Source: Arachnopeziza araneosa
Lineage: Eukaryota > Ascomycota > Leotiomycetes > Helotiales > Arachnopezizaceae
DNA: 64,000 nt
Direction of reading: 5' to 3'
NCBI GenBank assembly: GCA_003988855.1
Contig: QYAI01000150.1
Location: forward strand, 124,001 to 188,000
Shown: piece by piece, positions 1 to 11,200 of the stretch
How positions within the stretch are numbered: the first letter of the stretch is position 1
Layout of the letters: every line of letters starts with the position of its first letter
Position numbers and translations under genes: made by a program
Notes under the pieces: model-generated
Database searches by the model: none
What the model was told of the DNA's origin: nothing
What the model saw: only the letters and a program-made list of their open reading frames with translations

Positions 1-135
1 TGACTCTAGATGGCTCTCTATGGCTATCTATCCTTGTCTTTCCAATGCTGAACTAAGAAATAAGATACCACAAACCGAACCACCAATCACTATGTCGAAA
101 GATGATCGAATATCTCCCATTATCTCAGCTCATCC

Positions 136-1104
136 TCAAACCAAGCCCCAAAGTGGTCTTGGTAACTCCTCCACCCTATCAACAACCACTTCTCGAATAC
201 CAACCCAGGCCCTCCTCTTCGCACCTACCGTTTCACTCCGACTTGTCAAGCCATAATACTCTCCTAGACAATGAACCAACCACCTGGCAAACCCACCCTC
301 CTTCTCCCCAATCAACCCCTCATATACCTTCTTCTCCTTCAACAGCACCTCCTCAACAGCCTCCTTCTGCTCATCGGACATGGTAATCCCATTCCCATTG
401 CGATCCCTCCCGATGAAAACAATCTCCTCATCCTCGGAATCCACCTCTGCTCCACCTGTATCCGTGTCCTTATTCCCCATCTGTCTCTTCTCATACTCAC
501 GGATGAATTGTCGGATCTCGGATTCCAGATCTTGGAGGAGGGTCTTGGCACCCTTGGAACGCTTCAACTTGGTTCGTAATTCCTGTGGGACTTTGCCTTT
601 TCCGGTCTCCTTCTCGCTTTTGCCACTGGTGGCGGGTTTCTTCTTCTCGAGCTTCTCTTCTGCGCGGTGGCGGATGCCTGCATCCCAGAGAGGAGCGAGG
701 TAGTAGGGAACGGTATGGACCGGATAGGTAGGTCGGACTTCCCAGTCGGAAGGGAGAGGGGGTTGAGCATTGGGGACGTTGAGGAAGTTGGCTGGGGGAA
801 GGAATTATTAGCAATGGACGACTTTGGATGGGGATGATGCGGGGTTCAAGCGCATACCATTATCCCATCTTTGTCGTCGTCTGCTCCCTTCTTTGCCTTT
901 CAGGAGGAGGTCCCGGCGGCGCAAGCTGTCGCGTTTGAGGTCGATGCTCTTTTTCCTGTACAGCGGACGCGCAATATCCTCAGCGTCCAGAGGTATCTTT
1001 AACTTTGCTCCGCTCCCGAGAGTAAGTTTCAATAATGCCGCAGCTGTGAGGGGGATATTGGGATCCTGCTGTTCCGGGGGTGGGACTGCGCTGAGGATTG
1101 CCAT
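136..1104 (-). CDS. R3H-associated N-terminal domain protein
   Basis: Two exons, 858-1104 and 136-791, joined across a 66-nt intron (donor GTATGC, acceptor CCCAG), give about 300 residues. The start is the ATG beginning MAILSAVPPPEQQ, a typical opening for this fungal family; the frame stays open upstream but those residues look non-conserved. Residues 60-130 hold a basic KEGSRRRQRWDN stretch followed by QPPLPSDWEVRPTYPVHTVPYYLAPLWD, split here at the intron and matching my memory of the R3H-associated N-terminal domain. The second half is rich in Lys and Glu, with an acidic DSEDEEIVFIG patch. No R3H domain itself is visible. The molecular role is unknown; a link to nucleic-acid binding is inferred only from the domain name. 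The left end of the window lies just beyond the stop. Confidence 0.8.
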
Positions 1105-1843
1105 TGTAATGGTGAGATTGTGTGAGAGATGGCGAGAATCTGCTAAGTCAAAGTCCAAGGAGGGATTCCAGATGGGAATGGGATTGAGCAAAGGATACAG
1201 TTGATGATGATGGATGAAGGAGTTGGAGGAGTCAGCGATGGGGGACGCGCTCAGGAAGCTTGGTGCTGCAGTGCGATAAGGAGTGGATCAGGCAATAGTG
1301 ACGCACGAGATGGGTCCAATCGGAGACTACACCGAAGGAGGTGGCTGTATGACTGGGAGCTAAGAGGAGATGAAATGATTCACCACCGAAAATGAATATG
1401 CAAGTATTATCTCATAATGAATGTCAACATGTGCACAAGAGATGTACTGGTACCGCACAAGGAGGGACATGACGCTTAGGTGGAACTAGAATCCGATTCT
1501 GGACTTCCAAAACCTCTACCGAACAGTAGTCCAAGGCACTTCTGGCCATATCTTGAATGTAACGTTTGGAAACTTACGACTACTGGCAAGTTAGAATCCA
1601 TACAGAGTACAATTACGCATATATGTCATGTGTCTTAGGATGAGAATCAGCCAAGCCAGATGAGGCTGCGAGCAATTCCTGAACCCACAGGCTCCGCCAC
1701 AACGACCATCACAATTCATGAGAAGGCCTGCAATACTTCAACGATGTTTTGAAGCCTGAGAAAGCGGTTTCAATCTGAGGAATACAGGACACCCTGACGT
1801 CTGTGATGCAGCCAGCATCAAGATTGACGTCCTGACCATCGAG
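1105..1843. other. Intergenic, divergent promoter region
   Basis: This lies between the starts of two diverging genes, so it should carry both promoters. I see no gene. The frame of the downstream gene is open for about 85 nt upstream of its ATG, and an AG acceptor-like site occurs there, so an unseen upstream exon is possible. Confidence 0.4.
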
Positions 1844-2350
1844 ATGGACGGGCGAGAAGCCGTTGAAGCGTGGACCCTAGCAGTCGAAGAAGATACCAAT
1901 CCCGACATCGCCAACGAAGACCTCGACGACCTAACCATCTCGGAGCTTCAAGCGGTGGTGCGCCAATTGAAGAACCGCCAGAGAGAGGCGCTCGAGGCGC
2001 TCCTAACACTCAAAACGATAAGCCCATTCCTCCCCTTTCCCCAAACGCCGCCAGGTGCCCAAGATCCCAGGACTCTACCAAGTTTCGAAATCCCATCCGT
2101 TCCGCCACCGCCTCCCGACCCTATGTCGACATCAACAGACAATCTAGACCAGATCGTACCAGAGTACCCATGGGGAAAGGGCTACCATGCGACGGAGTCC
2201 ACCTTAAGACAGGAAGCAGATTACTATTCTGGTGTGGATTCCTCGGCTATAGTATATGACAAGAATCAGACAGCGGAGAGTGGACCTGAACCAAGCAACA
2301 AGAGAGTAAAGACATCGACAGCCGTCTCACAACAGCCGAGACCTTTGTAG
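1844..2350 (+). CDS. Hypothetical protein, 168 residues
   Basis: A single ATG-to-stop frame of 168 codons. The first 60 residues are acidic and probably helical (ANEDLDDLTISELQAVVRQL), then comes a Pro-rich middle (residues 67-92) and a polar C-terminus with a basic NKRVK patch that could be a nuclear signal. The composition looks like a real coding region and not random sequence. The frame is open upstream to about position 1757, so an earlier exon may be missing. I do not recognise the family. It diverges from the R3H-associated gene and converges on the aminopeptidase gene to the right. Confidence 0.5.
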   Translation: MDGREAVEAWTLAVEEDTNPDIANEDLDDLTISELQAVVRQLKNRQREALEALLTLKTISPFLPFPQTPPGAQDPRTLPSFEIPSVPPPPPDPMSTSTDNLDQIVPEYPWGKGYHATESTLRQEADYYSGVDSSAIVYDKNQTAESGPEPSNKRVKTSTAVSQQPRPL

Positions 2351-2612
2351 ATCTCATCCTTGAACATTTAAAATGCGGAGTTGCGTAGGATTTGTGCAGT
2401 GCGATGTAGATATATAATTGGTGTGAGAACATCTAGCTGATTAGTTATGATATCGTTAAATCAAGAGTCATCTCTAAGTTTCATTTTGTGAAGTAGGCGA
2501 AAGAAAATTCATATAGCCGAAGATCCATGTGTATATATTGAGCTATCTTACAAATATTCAATCATCCTTTAGTTCTAAATCACCCTCCTGACATCAGCCT
2601 TCACGAGACCAT

Positions 2613-3866
2613 TCACAACTTTGCAAAAGCCAACTCGTACACTAATCCGAGGGTCAACTTCGCATGCTGTAACATGTGATCAAAGCTGAGGTATTTGATG
2701 AGATCGTCAGAAGTATGGATGTGCTTATCGCTATCTGCAAATGCGGATTCAATCACGAATGCAGAAGGATAACCGGCCTTTGAAGCTGAAGCATGGTCAG
2801 AGCAAGCATAACCGCATTCAGTCTCAACGAATGGGATGTCACAGTACTATTGGATGTTAGCAAAGGATTTTGGACAGAGAGAGGAGAAATTACCTCAGTC
2901 ACAATCTTCTTGATAAATTCCGTCAACGCCGGGTCAACGAAATCTGTAATCACACCAACAGACTCCTTTTTTCCAGCATCGAGTGTGCCTTGCACAAATC
3001 CAGTCATATCTTGTTGCAACATGGCCTTGATATCCCTTTCTTCTTTCTCGTATGCAGAGAAGATAGCTTGACTCCCAAGTAGTCCTCCCTCTTCAGCAGA
3101 ATACCAATGAAACTCTACAGTATTCTCTCCATTCCCATCGATAATATCCTGGGAGGTGAGCAGTACTCGAAGAGCTTCCATGATGGTCACGGTACCACTT
3201 CCATCGTCATCAGCTCCTGGTGCGGAGAAGAGAGATGGTAAGAATAGATTGATGCTATCTTGATGAGCTCCAACCACCACTGTGCTGTTGCTCTTCCCGG
3301 GGATAGTAACAATAACACTATTCTGGCCCCATGAATGTTCAAATGGTTCGGCATATGCATGCTTAGCTCCAGCATCTTTGATCAAACTCCGGACCTTGCT
3401 CAGGATCCATTCGGATGACTGTCTGCCTGTATCTGATTTATAGTACCTCGTATAGAACGATGTGAGTTTTTCCAAGTTCTCCTGCATGTTTGATTTGGTG
3501 AGGTTCTCCATCAGAGGTTTGAGTTCCTTGGCAAGCGCAGGTTTGGATGGGAAGGTAGGTGACTTTTTGAGAGTGGATGCATGATTGGCTCCAAGGTTGG
3601 GTGTGGTGGTAATGTCCATGAAGTTTTGGCCATTCTGACGGGTTATTAGCATCAACACGAGATACCAAGACGGGTGTGCATACTCGTCTAAGCTCCCACT
3701 TCTCTTCCTCCGTCACCCATTGGATCTTCCCAGGCTCCAGCTCGATAAGGTAGTGCTCCTCCTCAACCGAGTTGAGGACGACCTGGTTACTTTCGTGGGA
3801 CTCGATGAAGCGAGCATTGATGGCGGTGGCCGATAGAGCCAAGAGGGAGAGGTTGGCCAGCTTCAT
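2613..3866 (-). CDS. lap1: Secreted M28 leucine aminopeptidase
   Basis: Three exons (3684-3866, 2894-3634, 2613-2846) with clean GT..AG introns give 385 residues, close to the roughly 388 of fungal leucine aminopeptidase 1. Residues 1-18 are a signal peptide (MKLANLSLLALSATAINA) and a propeptide follows. The di-zinc site of family M28 is complete: His185 (GAHQDS), Asp in ADDDGSG at about 204, catalytic and ligand Glu pair in SAEEGG (242-243), Asp270 (QQDMTG) and His352 (HIHTSDD). Two cysteines near 310 and 319 may form the disulfide known in the family. It would remove N-terminal hydrophobic residues from extracellular peptides. The upstream ATG in the same frame lies before a non-signal sequence, so the signal-peptide ATG was chosen. 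Confidence 0.92.
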
Positions 3867-4889
3867 CTTGATTGTGGTGGTGGTGGTGGGGTGGTGGATG
3901 GATGTTGTTGGAGCTCTGATGTTGACGCACAACAGAGCAGTACGGTAGGCTGACAGCATTGCGCGGTGGCTGAGATGATCGGTGGCCGGGTGATCCCGAC
4001 GCCGAGAAGTGGCTGGAGAGCCTCACTAGCCACACCATGAGTACGGATCACCGATCATTCTTGATTCCATCATCGTGCCACCTGAAACATTGCCATCCTT
4101 TCAAGCTTGTTTTTTTTTTCTTCATGCAAATCTTCTCATCTTCTCGCAAGCAACTAACTCAGACAGCGGACGAGTCAGGCGTGGAAGCAGTTCATGAACG
4201 TCTTGTGACGCTGCAAAGCTTCATCGTGGTGGCCCCAAGCGTGGGAGTCGAAACAGTGTCCCATTTCTGCATATCTGGATGCCACCGGTGCAGAGGCTGA
4301 TATCAAATTACTCGATGGGAAGGCTCAGAGCCATGGCTTTGGGCAATATATCCGATCGGCCATGCAGCTGATCAAGCTGTGTCCCCGCACATGGTCCGTC
4401 CACCCTCAATTCGTGCATATCCCGCCCATCAATCCAGCGCAGTGCTGAGAGGCCTGCGCTGAAGGCCCCGCCCCATTGGGTCAGCGTTTGCGGGGGATTG
4501 ACTTTGTGGCTGCTGCATCCCCCCAATTGGGCGGCATCATTGGCACTGTCCTGTAGCCTCCTGGAAAATGGCAATCGAAGGAAGGAGCGAACAGTACGTC
4601 ACCAGCGAGTTGGGAAGGCGAGATGGTCACAACATTTGTTCTTGGCCTTGCATTGCTTTCTCCTTCTCCTTCTTCTTCTCCTTCTTCTCCTTCTTCTCCT
4701 TCTTCTCCTTTCTTCATTCCTTGACCATACAATCACCACCATCCCAATTTGATCCAATTCCTCCTTTGTCTGTCCTCATCTGTTTCGGAAAGCTGACGTA
4801 GCACTGACTCTTCAGCGCCAGACATCAAGGTGCTCGACAGCTTCAGCAGATGATCTGCTCTTCTCGACAACAACACCAGAATATTCATC
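3867..4889. other. Divergent promoter region with pyrimidine tracts
   Basis: Holds the 5' regions of the aminopeptidase and of the DUF1774 gene. It contains a T-run near 4110 and the TTCTCC-type microsatellite at 4657-4716. Leucine/serine-rich open frames over this microsatellite are low-complexity artefacts. No gene seen. Confidence 0.5.
4657..4716 (+). repeat. TTCTCC/TTC pyrimidine microsatellite
   Basis: An imperfect run of TTCTCC and TTC units on the plus strand, about 60 nt long, roughly 170 nt upstream of the DUF1774 start codon. It may act as a pyrimidine-rich promoter element or may be a simple slippage repeat. Confidence 0.8.
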
Positions 4890-5995
4890 ATGCCGAGTCT
4901 TTCTGAAGGTCAGTCCAAGTTCCATCTGCCACATCAATCCACTTTCAATTGCATTCCTCGCCATCATTTCAGTCTCAGCCTGAAGTTCAATCTCGCTCTC
5001 CTTCCAATTTCAATGTCCCAAGTCACAACTAACTTTCCTCAGCAAACCCCTTTGCCATCCGCGATACTCACGACACGCGTGCAGTGTGGACGTACAAAGT
5101 TCTCACCATCATCACTTGGCTACTCTCGGTCATCACCACCCTCTACTACAGCGTTGGCGTTCCAGAACATACACATAAGGGTTGGCACAACTCCATCTGG
5201 GGTCAGAACAGAGCCTTCCATACTGGATTTGCCTTGAATTCCCTCATCACTTCCCTCTACTGGTAAGAGAATCTTTTCCTGCAACACAACCTCACTGACA
5301 AATCAGGCTGGCTCTCTTCCTTCTCCAAATTGCCTATGTATGGCATCTCTTCTCCAATGTCAACGCGAATGTCCAAGCTGCGGCTGGTGTCGGTAGTCAC
5401 TTCATCTTTAATAATCTCCTCCATTTCGCCTTCGTCATGCTCTTCGTTCGTGGACACTTCTTCTGGGCTGAAATCATCCTCATTGTCAACTTCTTCAATC
5501 TCTCCTTCCTCTACTTCCGCCACAACACCTATCCAAGACTCATCCACATTCCAGCCGTTTCGGGACCTTTGGCATGGACATTTGTAGCTTTGTACTGGAA
5601 CGGTGCTATGGCTGTTAATGCCCCAGACGCCTCACTCCCAGCGAGGCTCCTAGCCAACATTGCCATCTGGGGAATCTTGGTCTATGGACTGTTCTTCTTG
5701 GTAATCTACAAGGTAAGTTATATTCTCCCTTGTTGTAGCATGACGTTAATTTTGTTAGGATTACACCATGGGTCTCAATCTGTCCATTCTCACTGCTGCC
5801 CTCGGAGTCGGTCAATTTTTTACCAGGGCTATTGCACTCCAATGGATCTTTGCATTTATTATCATGGGCATTCTCTTCATTTTCACTGTATTGATTGCAA
5901 TTCCAGGTATCTTTGGGAAAGAATTCAGTGTCCGGAGAGAGCAGAATCTTGTCTCTGCTGATCAAGAGAGAGCTCCACTGTTGGATGACCAGTAA
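4890..5995 (+). CDS. DUF1774 family multi-pass membrane protein
   Basis: Four exons: 4890-4908, 5043-5262, 5307-5712 and 5759-5995, all with GT..AG borders and consistent phase, giving 293 residues. The first exon is only 19 nt (MPSLSE plus one base). The protein has about seven to eight hydrophobic segments, beginning with a helix around YKVLTIITWLLSVITTLYYS, then a polar loop with HTHKGWHNSIWGQN, more helices, and a short acidic cytosolic-looking tail ending ERAPLLDDQ, which resembles an acidic dileucine sorting motif. I recognise it as the fungal DUF1774 family; the function is not known to me. The ERAPLL tail hints at vacuolar or endosomal sorting, which is inference. Confidence 0.75.
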
Positions 5996-6751
5996 ATCAC
6001 TCCACTTCAGCAGTCGATGAAATGGATTGCATGGTTGGCCCGCGGATCGGAATTCAGTACTCCACTCCAATTGGTGCGAAACGAAGAAGTTATGATTTCA
6101 AGAAAAACGGGTGTTTATCGGTGGTTGATTTGCTTCATGGTGATTCGTAGGTTGGGTCGTTGAACGCGAAAAGTATATCATTGAGGAACTTGCACAGGGC
6201 TCCGTCTGGGATTGATGGGCATAAATTCGGAGCTCTCAGAATAAATGTTAACATTCTGTCCAAATTAAGCTGTGATTAAGATGTGAAGTCCCTGAAGCGA
6301 TCCCTGGACACGCTAAATCGGCATCCCTGTGACCTCCCCCGACCCACTAAATATCCTCAACCTCAGCCTTGTCTGTCTGCCGACATCATCTCAACGACGT
6401 GGCCTACATAACAAACAATTGAGGCCTCGTGTTGCCCTGTTCCTTCTTCAGCCGCTAGTTTCAAGTGGATCCTTCCCATCCGTCTTCTCTTTCCAAATCT
6501 ATTGCTTGATTGACGGATAGCTTGGGTATTCTTGGTGCGTTACATTTGGCTGGGCTGTGTACTCTAGTCCTGGTTGGTTAGTTGTTGAGCTGTGCATGGC
6601 GTTAAGCTGACGGATGTGGAGGGGGTGGGTTGTTAACAGCAGTCGAGTTGCCCTGGATTAGTGGCTTGGTCATCGCGACTGGGAAAGAGAGTGAAGCTGG
6701 GAACGCGTCAACTCCACCTCATTCCCATACACACCTCCTCCCCGACCTACA
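5996..6751. other. Intergenic region
   Basis: Between two same-strand genes; it should hold the DUF1774 3' end and the phosphopantetheinyl transferase promoter. No coding pattern or RNA gene recognised. Confidence 0.4.
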
Positions 6752-7420
6752 ATGCCTAAACCCTTTCCGCTCGGCATTCACATCGGAACCGACATCTGCA
6801 GCACTGAGCGCATAGCCCAAGTTGTCAAGAACCATCCTCATCGCTTCATCGCCCGCCTTCTCAATGCCCAGGAGCGCCTCGCCTACCGCGAGATCCTCAG
6901 CGTTGTACCAGCAGCTGATACACCCGCAAAAAATGAGAGGAGGATACAGTGGTTGGCTGGCAGGTGGGCAGCAAAAGAGGCGGTCATAAAGGCTTGTAAT
7001 CATGCGGGACGCAAAGGGGTGAGGTTCTCTGACGTGGTGATTCTGCCGAGGGGTTTCAATGGGGAAGTACTTGGAGGGGAGAAAGAGCTCGTGAAGAGCG
7101 TGAAGGAAAATATAGTTGATGAAGGCGAGGGAAAAGAAGCCACGAATGAAGCGGGTGGGAAGGAAATGGCTGGGAAGTGGAAGATACGTGAAGGGACGAA
7201 TCCCGTGCCAGAAGCTGTGTTGCTTGCACCATACAGTACAAAGACCCAAAATTGGACTTGGCGCCAACACTGGGCGGAGAGCGAGGAGATCAGGTTAAGT
7301 ATAAGTCACGATGGCGGTTATGCGACGGCCGTGGCGATGGTGGCAGGAATCGAACCCCAGCTTGCGGAAGAGCCGAAATCAGTGGAGGATGGTTTGCATG
7401 GGACAAAGAAAACAAAATAA
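6752..7420 (+). CDS. PPT2: AcpS-type 4'-phosphopantetheinyl transferase
   Basis: A single-exon gene of 222 residues. The N-terminal motif HIGTDICSTERI (residues 10-21) carries the Mg-binding Asp of holo-ACP synthases, and RWAAKEAVIKA (71-81) is the second signature with its conserved Glu and Lys. A late ISHDGGYATAVAM segment matches the closing strand of the fold. It transfers phosphopantetheine from CoA to an acyl carrier protein serine. The short AcpS type in fungi (Ppt2) serves the mitochondrial type II fatty-acid ACP; the Sfp/NpgA type that would activate the NRPS-like reductase at the right end is a different family. A central insertion (about 105-145), rich in Glu and Lys, is longer than in bacterial AcpS. 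The symbol is given by family analogy. Confidence 0.85.
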   Translation: MPKPFPLGIHIGTDICSTERIAQVVKNHPHRFIARLLNAQERLAYREILSVVPAADTPAKNERRIQWLAGRWAAKEAVIKACNHAGRKGVRFSDVVILPRGFNGEVLGGEKELVKSVKENIVDEGEGKEATNEAGGKEMAGKWKIREGTNPVPEAVLLAPYSTKTQNWTWRQHWAESEEIRLSISHDGGYATAVAMVAGIEPQLAEEPKSVEDGLHGTKKTK

Positions 7421-8280
7421 GGGTGTATGAGGTACGAGAGAGTAAACAACGAGGGAGTCTTTCGATGGTGTCCACAAAACATTACACGAGATGACGACGG
7501 GCTTGCAAAACACGCGGAAGCGAAGTGAAGCGATCAAAAAGCACAAAAAGATTATGAAGCTCTTCAAGAATTTGGAGGTATTTCCAAACCTCCTAGCGTT
7601 CAAAATTCCAAAGTAGTCGATGGAAATACACAGGCTTACGGCAGATGACAACGACAGGAGAAGAAAATATCGACAGCTTCAGTGCCAAGGTCACAGAAGA
7701 CATGGTGAGACTTGGCAAGCATTCACGAGGTTTATACAGATAGAAATCTGCAGAACTGATCTTGAAATTCGTGCAGATGGCGGCTGAGGTTGGAGCTGAG
7801 ATAATACACAGCGTTTGTGGCTCTTGACCATCAAACTTATCGCAAACTTGAATATGTAAACCAGGTACTCCATTGTCTAATTTTTCTCAGTTACTCTATC
7901 AATATAAGATTAGGTCTGCGACGGGGCTGAAGTGCATGCATAAGCTGCTGGGCCTGTTTGCGAGGAGGTTGAATTGTTTTTCTTATGGAGGTACCATTAG
8001 ATTCATCAGAACTGCGAATGAGATTATCGCTCAGTCGTTTCCACACTACGATAAGTGATAAAGACACAGCAGCCTATATGCAGCAAGGTTGCATGGAATT
8101 GGAGTTGAGCACCGAAGCCTATCAGATTCGGCTCGCGTCAGTGTTTGTCAGCTGCATAATCTCAACTTTCCTTCATCCTCGTCTCATTTCAACCACGATC
8201 GTTGATATTTCAGCATATCTTACCATCGCCATTACACATTTGAAGTTTCAGCGTGTGTGTCTACTGTGGAGAAACGCATC
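7421..8280. other. Intergenic region at start of the accessory zone
   Basis: Only short random frames. I see no recognisable gene or repeat. From here the density of broken genes rises. Confidence 0.35.
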
Positions 8281-11200
8281 ATGAGGAACCCCGAGAGCGC
8301 AGTGCCACCAGTCCCGCCTTGCAAATACAAGATTGGAAAGACCTTGGGAACTGAGGTTTTCTACACCACGAAAGAGTGTGTACATATCTATACTGGAGAG
8401 TATTTTGAGGTCAAGATTATCAGAAGGAGATCAGTAGAAATTCGTGATTATCGGGTATGTTATATTCGTCATTATGTTTGATATCTTGTAATTGACTTGC
8501 AGCAGGCTCAACAAGAAGTCCTAGCCCTAAAGACAATCTCCTGACAATAGTGGATTTCTTCGAAACCCTGAATAACTTCTATATTGTCACCGACCTCGCT
8601 CTCGGCGGGGGAGTTGTTGATCATATCTGTCGGAAAAGCACTTTCTACGAAGTTGATGCTGCAAACTTGGTTCGCGCTCTTATCTCCGGAGTCTCTTTTA
8701 TGCACGAACACGGAGTGGTCCATCGAGACTTGAAACCAGAAAATCTTATATTTCCAACCGCAGCGAATGATGCTGATCTTCTCGTTACTGATTTCGGACT
8801 TGACCGCATTGTAGGCGAGGAACAGTTTCAGGAACTTATCAGTATTCGTTCCTCTGCCTATCAGGCTCCGGAGACCTTTCACAACTCGTACTATGGAAAA
8901 CCATCAGATATTTGGGCCATTGGCGCAATAACTCATTTTCTTCTCTGTGGATATGCTCCATTCGAGTTCCAGGATGGGATACAGATTGACATCGAATCAA
9001 TGGTCTTAGCTGGTTATTTTTTTAATCCAGTTCAGTTCTGGGCCAATTTAAGCTTCAATGCCAAGGATTTCATACGTCGATGCTTGAAACTTGATCCAAG
9101 TGATCGAATGAGTGTAAAAGAGGCTCAAGCCCACCCTTTCGTCTCTGAAGGAAACTCAAAAAACCAAAACTTGCATGAACGTGGAAAAGATTTGCTACAA
9201 GTATTTAAAGACAACTCTTCTATCGCTGCTAAAAGAATCGGCCCCACAAACAGAGCACAAAGAGGAAAAGGATCTATGTTTGATCCACAATCGGATAGTA
9301 GAAGGCCTTCATACTATGGGTACTATATAGCAAAATTGACTGAACGCATGCACCATAACTCTCAAGCAATCAGCGAATTACAAGATCGAGATAAAGTAGA
9401 GGACTCAAAAGTTCTCGCAACTGAGACGCCGCCCATTCACGTCGTATCACTGTTACCTCAGGACGATGCAGCCCGAAGAGAGAATTTTTTCAACGATGGG
9501 AATTTACTAGTTCAATGTAAAAGTCCCCGCATCGAAGATGATATATTGTTGTCAGGTGGCGGTACGAACTTAGTCTCTAACTCAGCCTGTGGTGATATTG
9601 AGAGTAATAGCACAGTGGATTCGAGCTCTGACAGCGACGCAGATTTGGATGAGATGTCTACCTTTGCGGCAAGTCATAATAAGAAACTAGGTTTGATGGG
9701 AATATATACTTGCGACAACTCTTCTTCAGATGAGTCCTCTCCTGCAATGGAATCGAATTCTCATTTAGACCGCATCCTGTCGCCTCAGCAAGAGCACGCG
9801 AATCTATTGGCTATCCGTACGGAAGTTCTGGATGGTTCCTTTGTTCTAAATGGCCGTCGTACGAGACCCCCTCTAGATCCTTACTTCAAAACCGGTAGTA
9901 TAGTGTCTTCGAAAAGAGAAGCTTTAGAGGTAACTTCTGATTTTGACATGGCCGACCTCATTTTCGGGTTGAAACATTTCCAAAAGAATCATTTCGCCTA
10001 CCCGACGCTCGCATCGAGGCTCTCTAATTTTTCGACACTGGATCTAGGTGTTAGCGGGTTCTCCATCGTCGAAGAAATCCATACGTCCAGGAATATTGTT
10101 TTTGGTGCCTACTTGAACACTATTCGACTCAGAGATGCAGGACTTTGCGAAGACAAAATTACTGTCATATCAGCAGATAAGGACTGCATTGGAGTTGCGA
10201 ACCTGAACCCCATTTTGATCTCTACTATCGAAGATCTGTGTTATGCTTTCGAGATGTCTATCCAAGGCTTTGATTCCGTTCTTCAAACCCCGGTGGACCT
10301 AGATCCCTACCTAGGGGAATTCCGCTGGGTTAGCCAACGTGCTAAGACCCTTGAAAGGGTGGTAACACGCCTCAACAAGAGTTGTGTCGCTTTCTTGGCA
10401 AAGATATACGGAATCAAGTTTGCTGTCGAAAAACCTTCTGAACACTCTGAATTAGATAATCTTTTTAAACAAGATGGTCTATGGCGCCTCGCAGCAAATA
10501 CACTTGATATTGCTGTAGCCTTTTATAGCTGCTCACACATTGAGCAACCGTACGAACATACGGTGTTAACGAGAAAAGAGTCTTTTCATCTTGCGACCGA
10601 GTTCGATACAAAATTCTGGGTGGGGCTTCGAAATCTGAGGTGCCTCAGCGGATTGCTTCGATCGCGGAAGGTGTGGGTTCTCCACGCAGACTCGAAGTCC
10701 ACATCCTCCGGAGCTGATCGGTTAGCTAGAAAAGAATCACTATACCTCTCAACTACCATCCAAGACCTTGCAGATATTTACGGCCCGGCAGGGGTGTTCC
10801 CTCAGATTCACAACCTCACGCAATACGACAATACGAAATTGGAGGCGGCTCTATTGTTACTTGTGAATATGACCAGCAAATACATCCAACTCTCAAAAAT
10901 GAGCGTCTATGTCACTGGCAAAAGAATGGAGATGCCTCGTTTGGCCGTGGTATAATCTTCCAAGAATCACCAGATATACCTCAACGTCATGATTCTGATG
11001 ATTTGGCTTCCAGTTTGGGGCCTCTGAGACTTCAAATCCAATCTCAAACCGAAGTTTCGTTGGCCCACTCGCCTACACCCTTCACTCTGGATGATCGGTT
11101 ACTCATCGGTGCGAGCCCACCGAGATTACTTTTTGAAGCGTGCAAATGCAAGAAAGAATCCATTATTACTGAGCTTCAAAATTCAGCTTGTTTATATCCC

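Noticed and set aside
4498..4801. Leu-rich and Ser/Phe-rich frames upstream of the DUF1774 gene
   Set aside because: Produced by the TTCTCC microsatellite; no homology-like pattern outside it.
5615..6070. Reverse frame of 151 codons over the DUF1774 gene
   Set aside because: Shadow of the real exons on the plus strand, which have splice sites and membrane helices.
6752..7420. Functional pairing of this phosphopantetheinyl transferase with the NRPS-like reductase
   Set aside because: It is the short AcpS type, which serves mitochondrial ACP; NRPS-like carriers use the Sfp/NpgA type.
8281..8481. Possibility that this is a separate functional 66-residue protein
   Set aside because: Its sequence is the N-lobe of the kinase that follows, ending at an intron-like donor, so it was merged with the relic.
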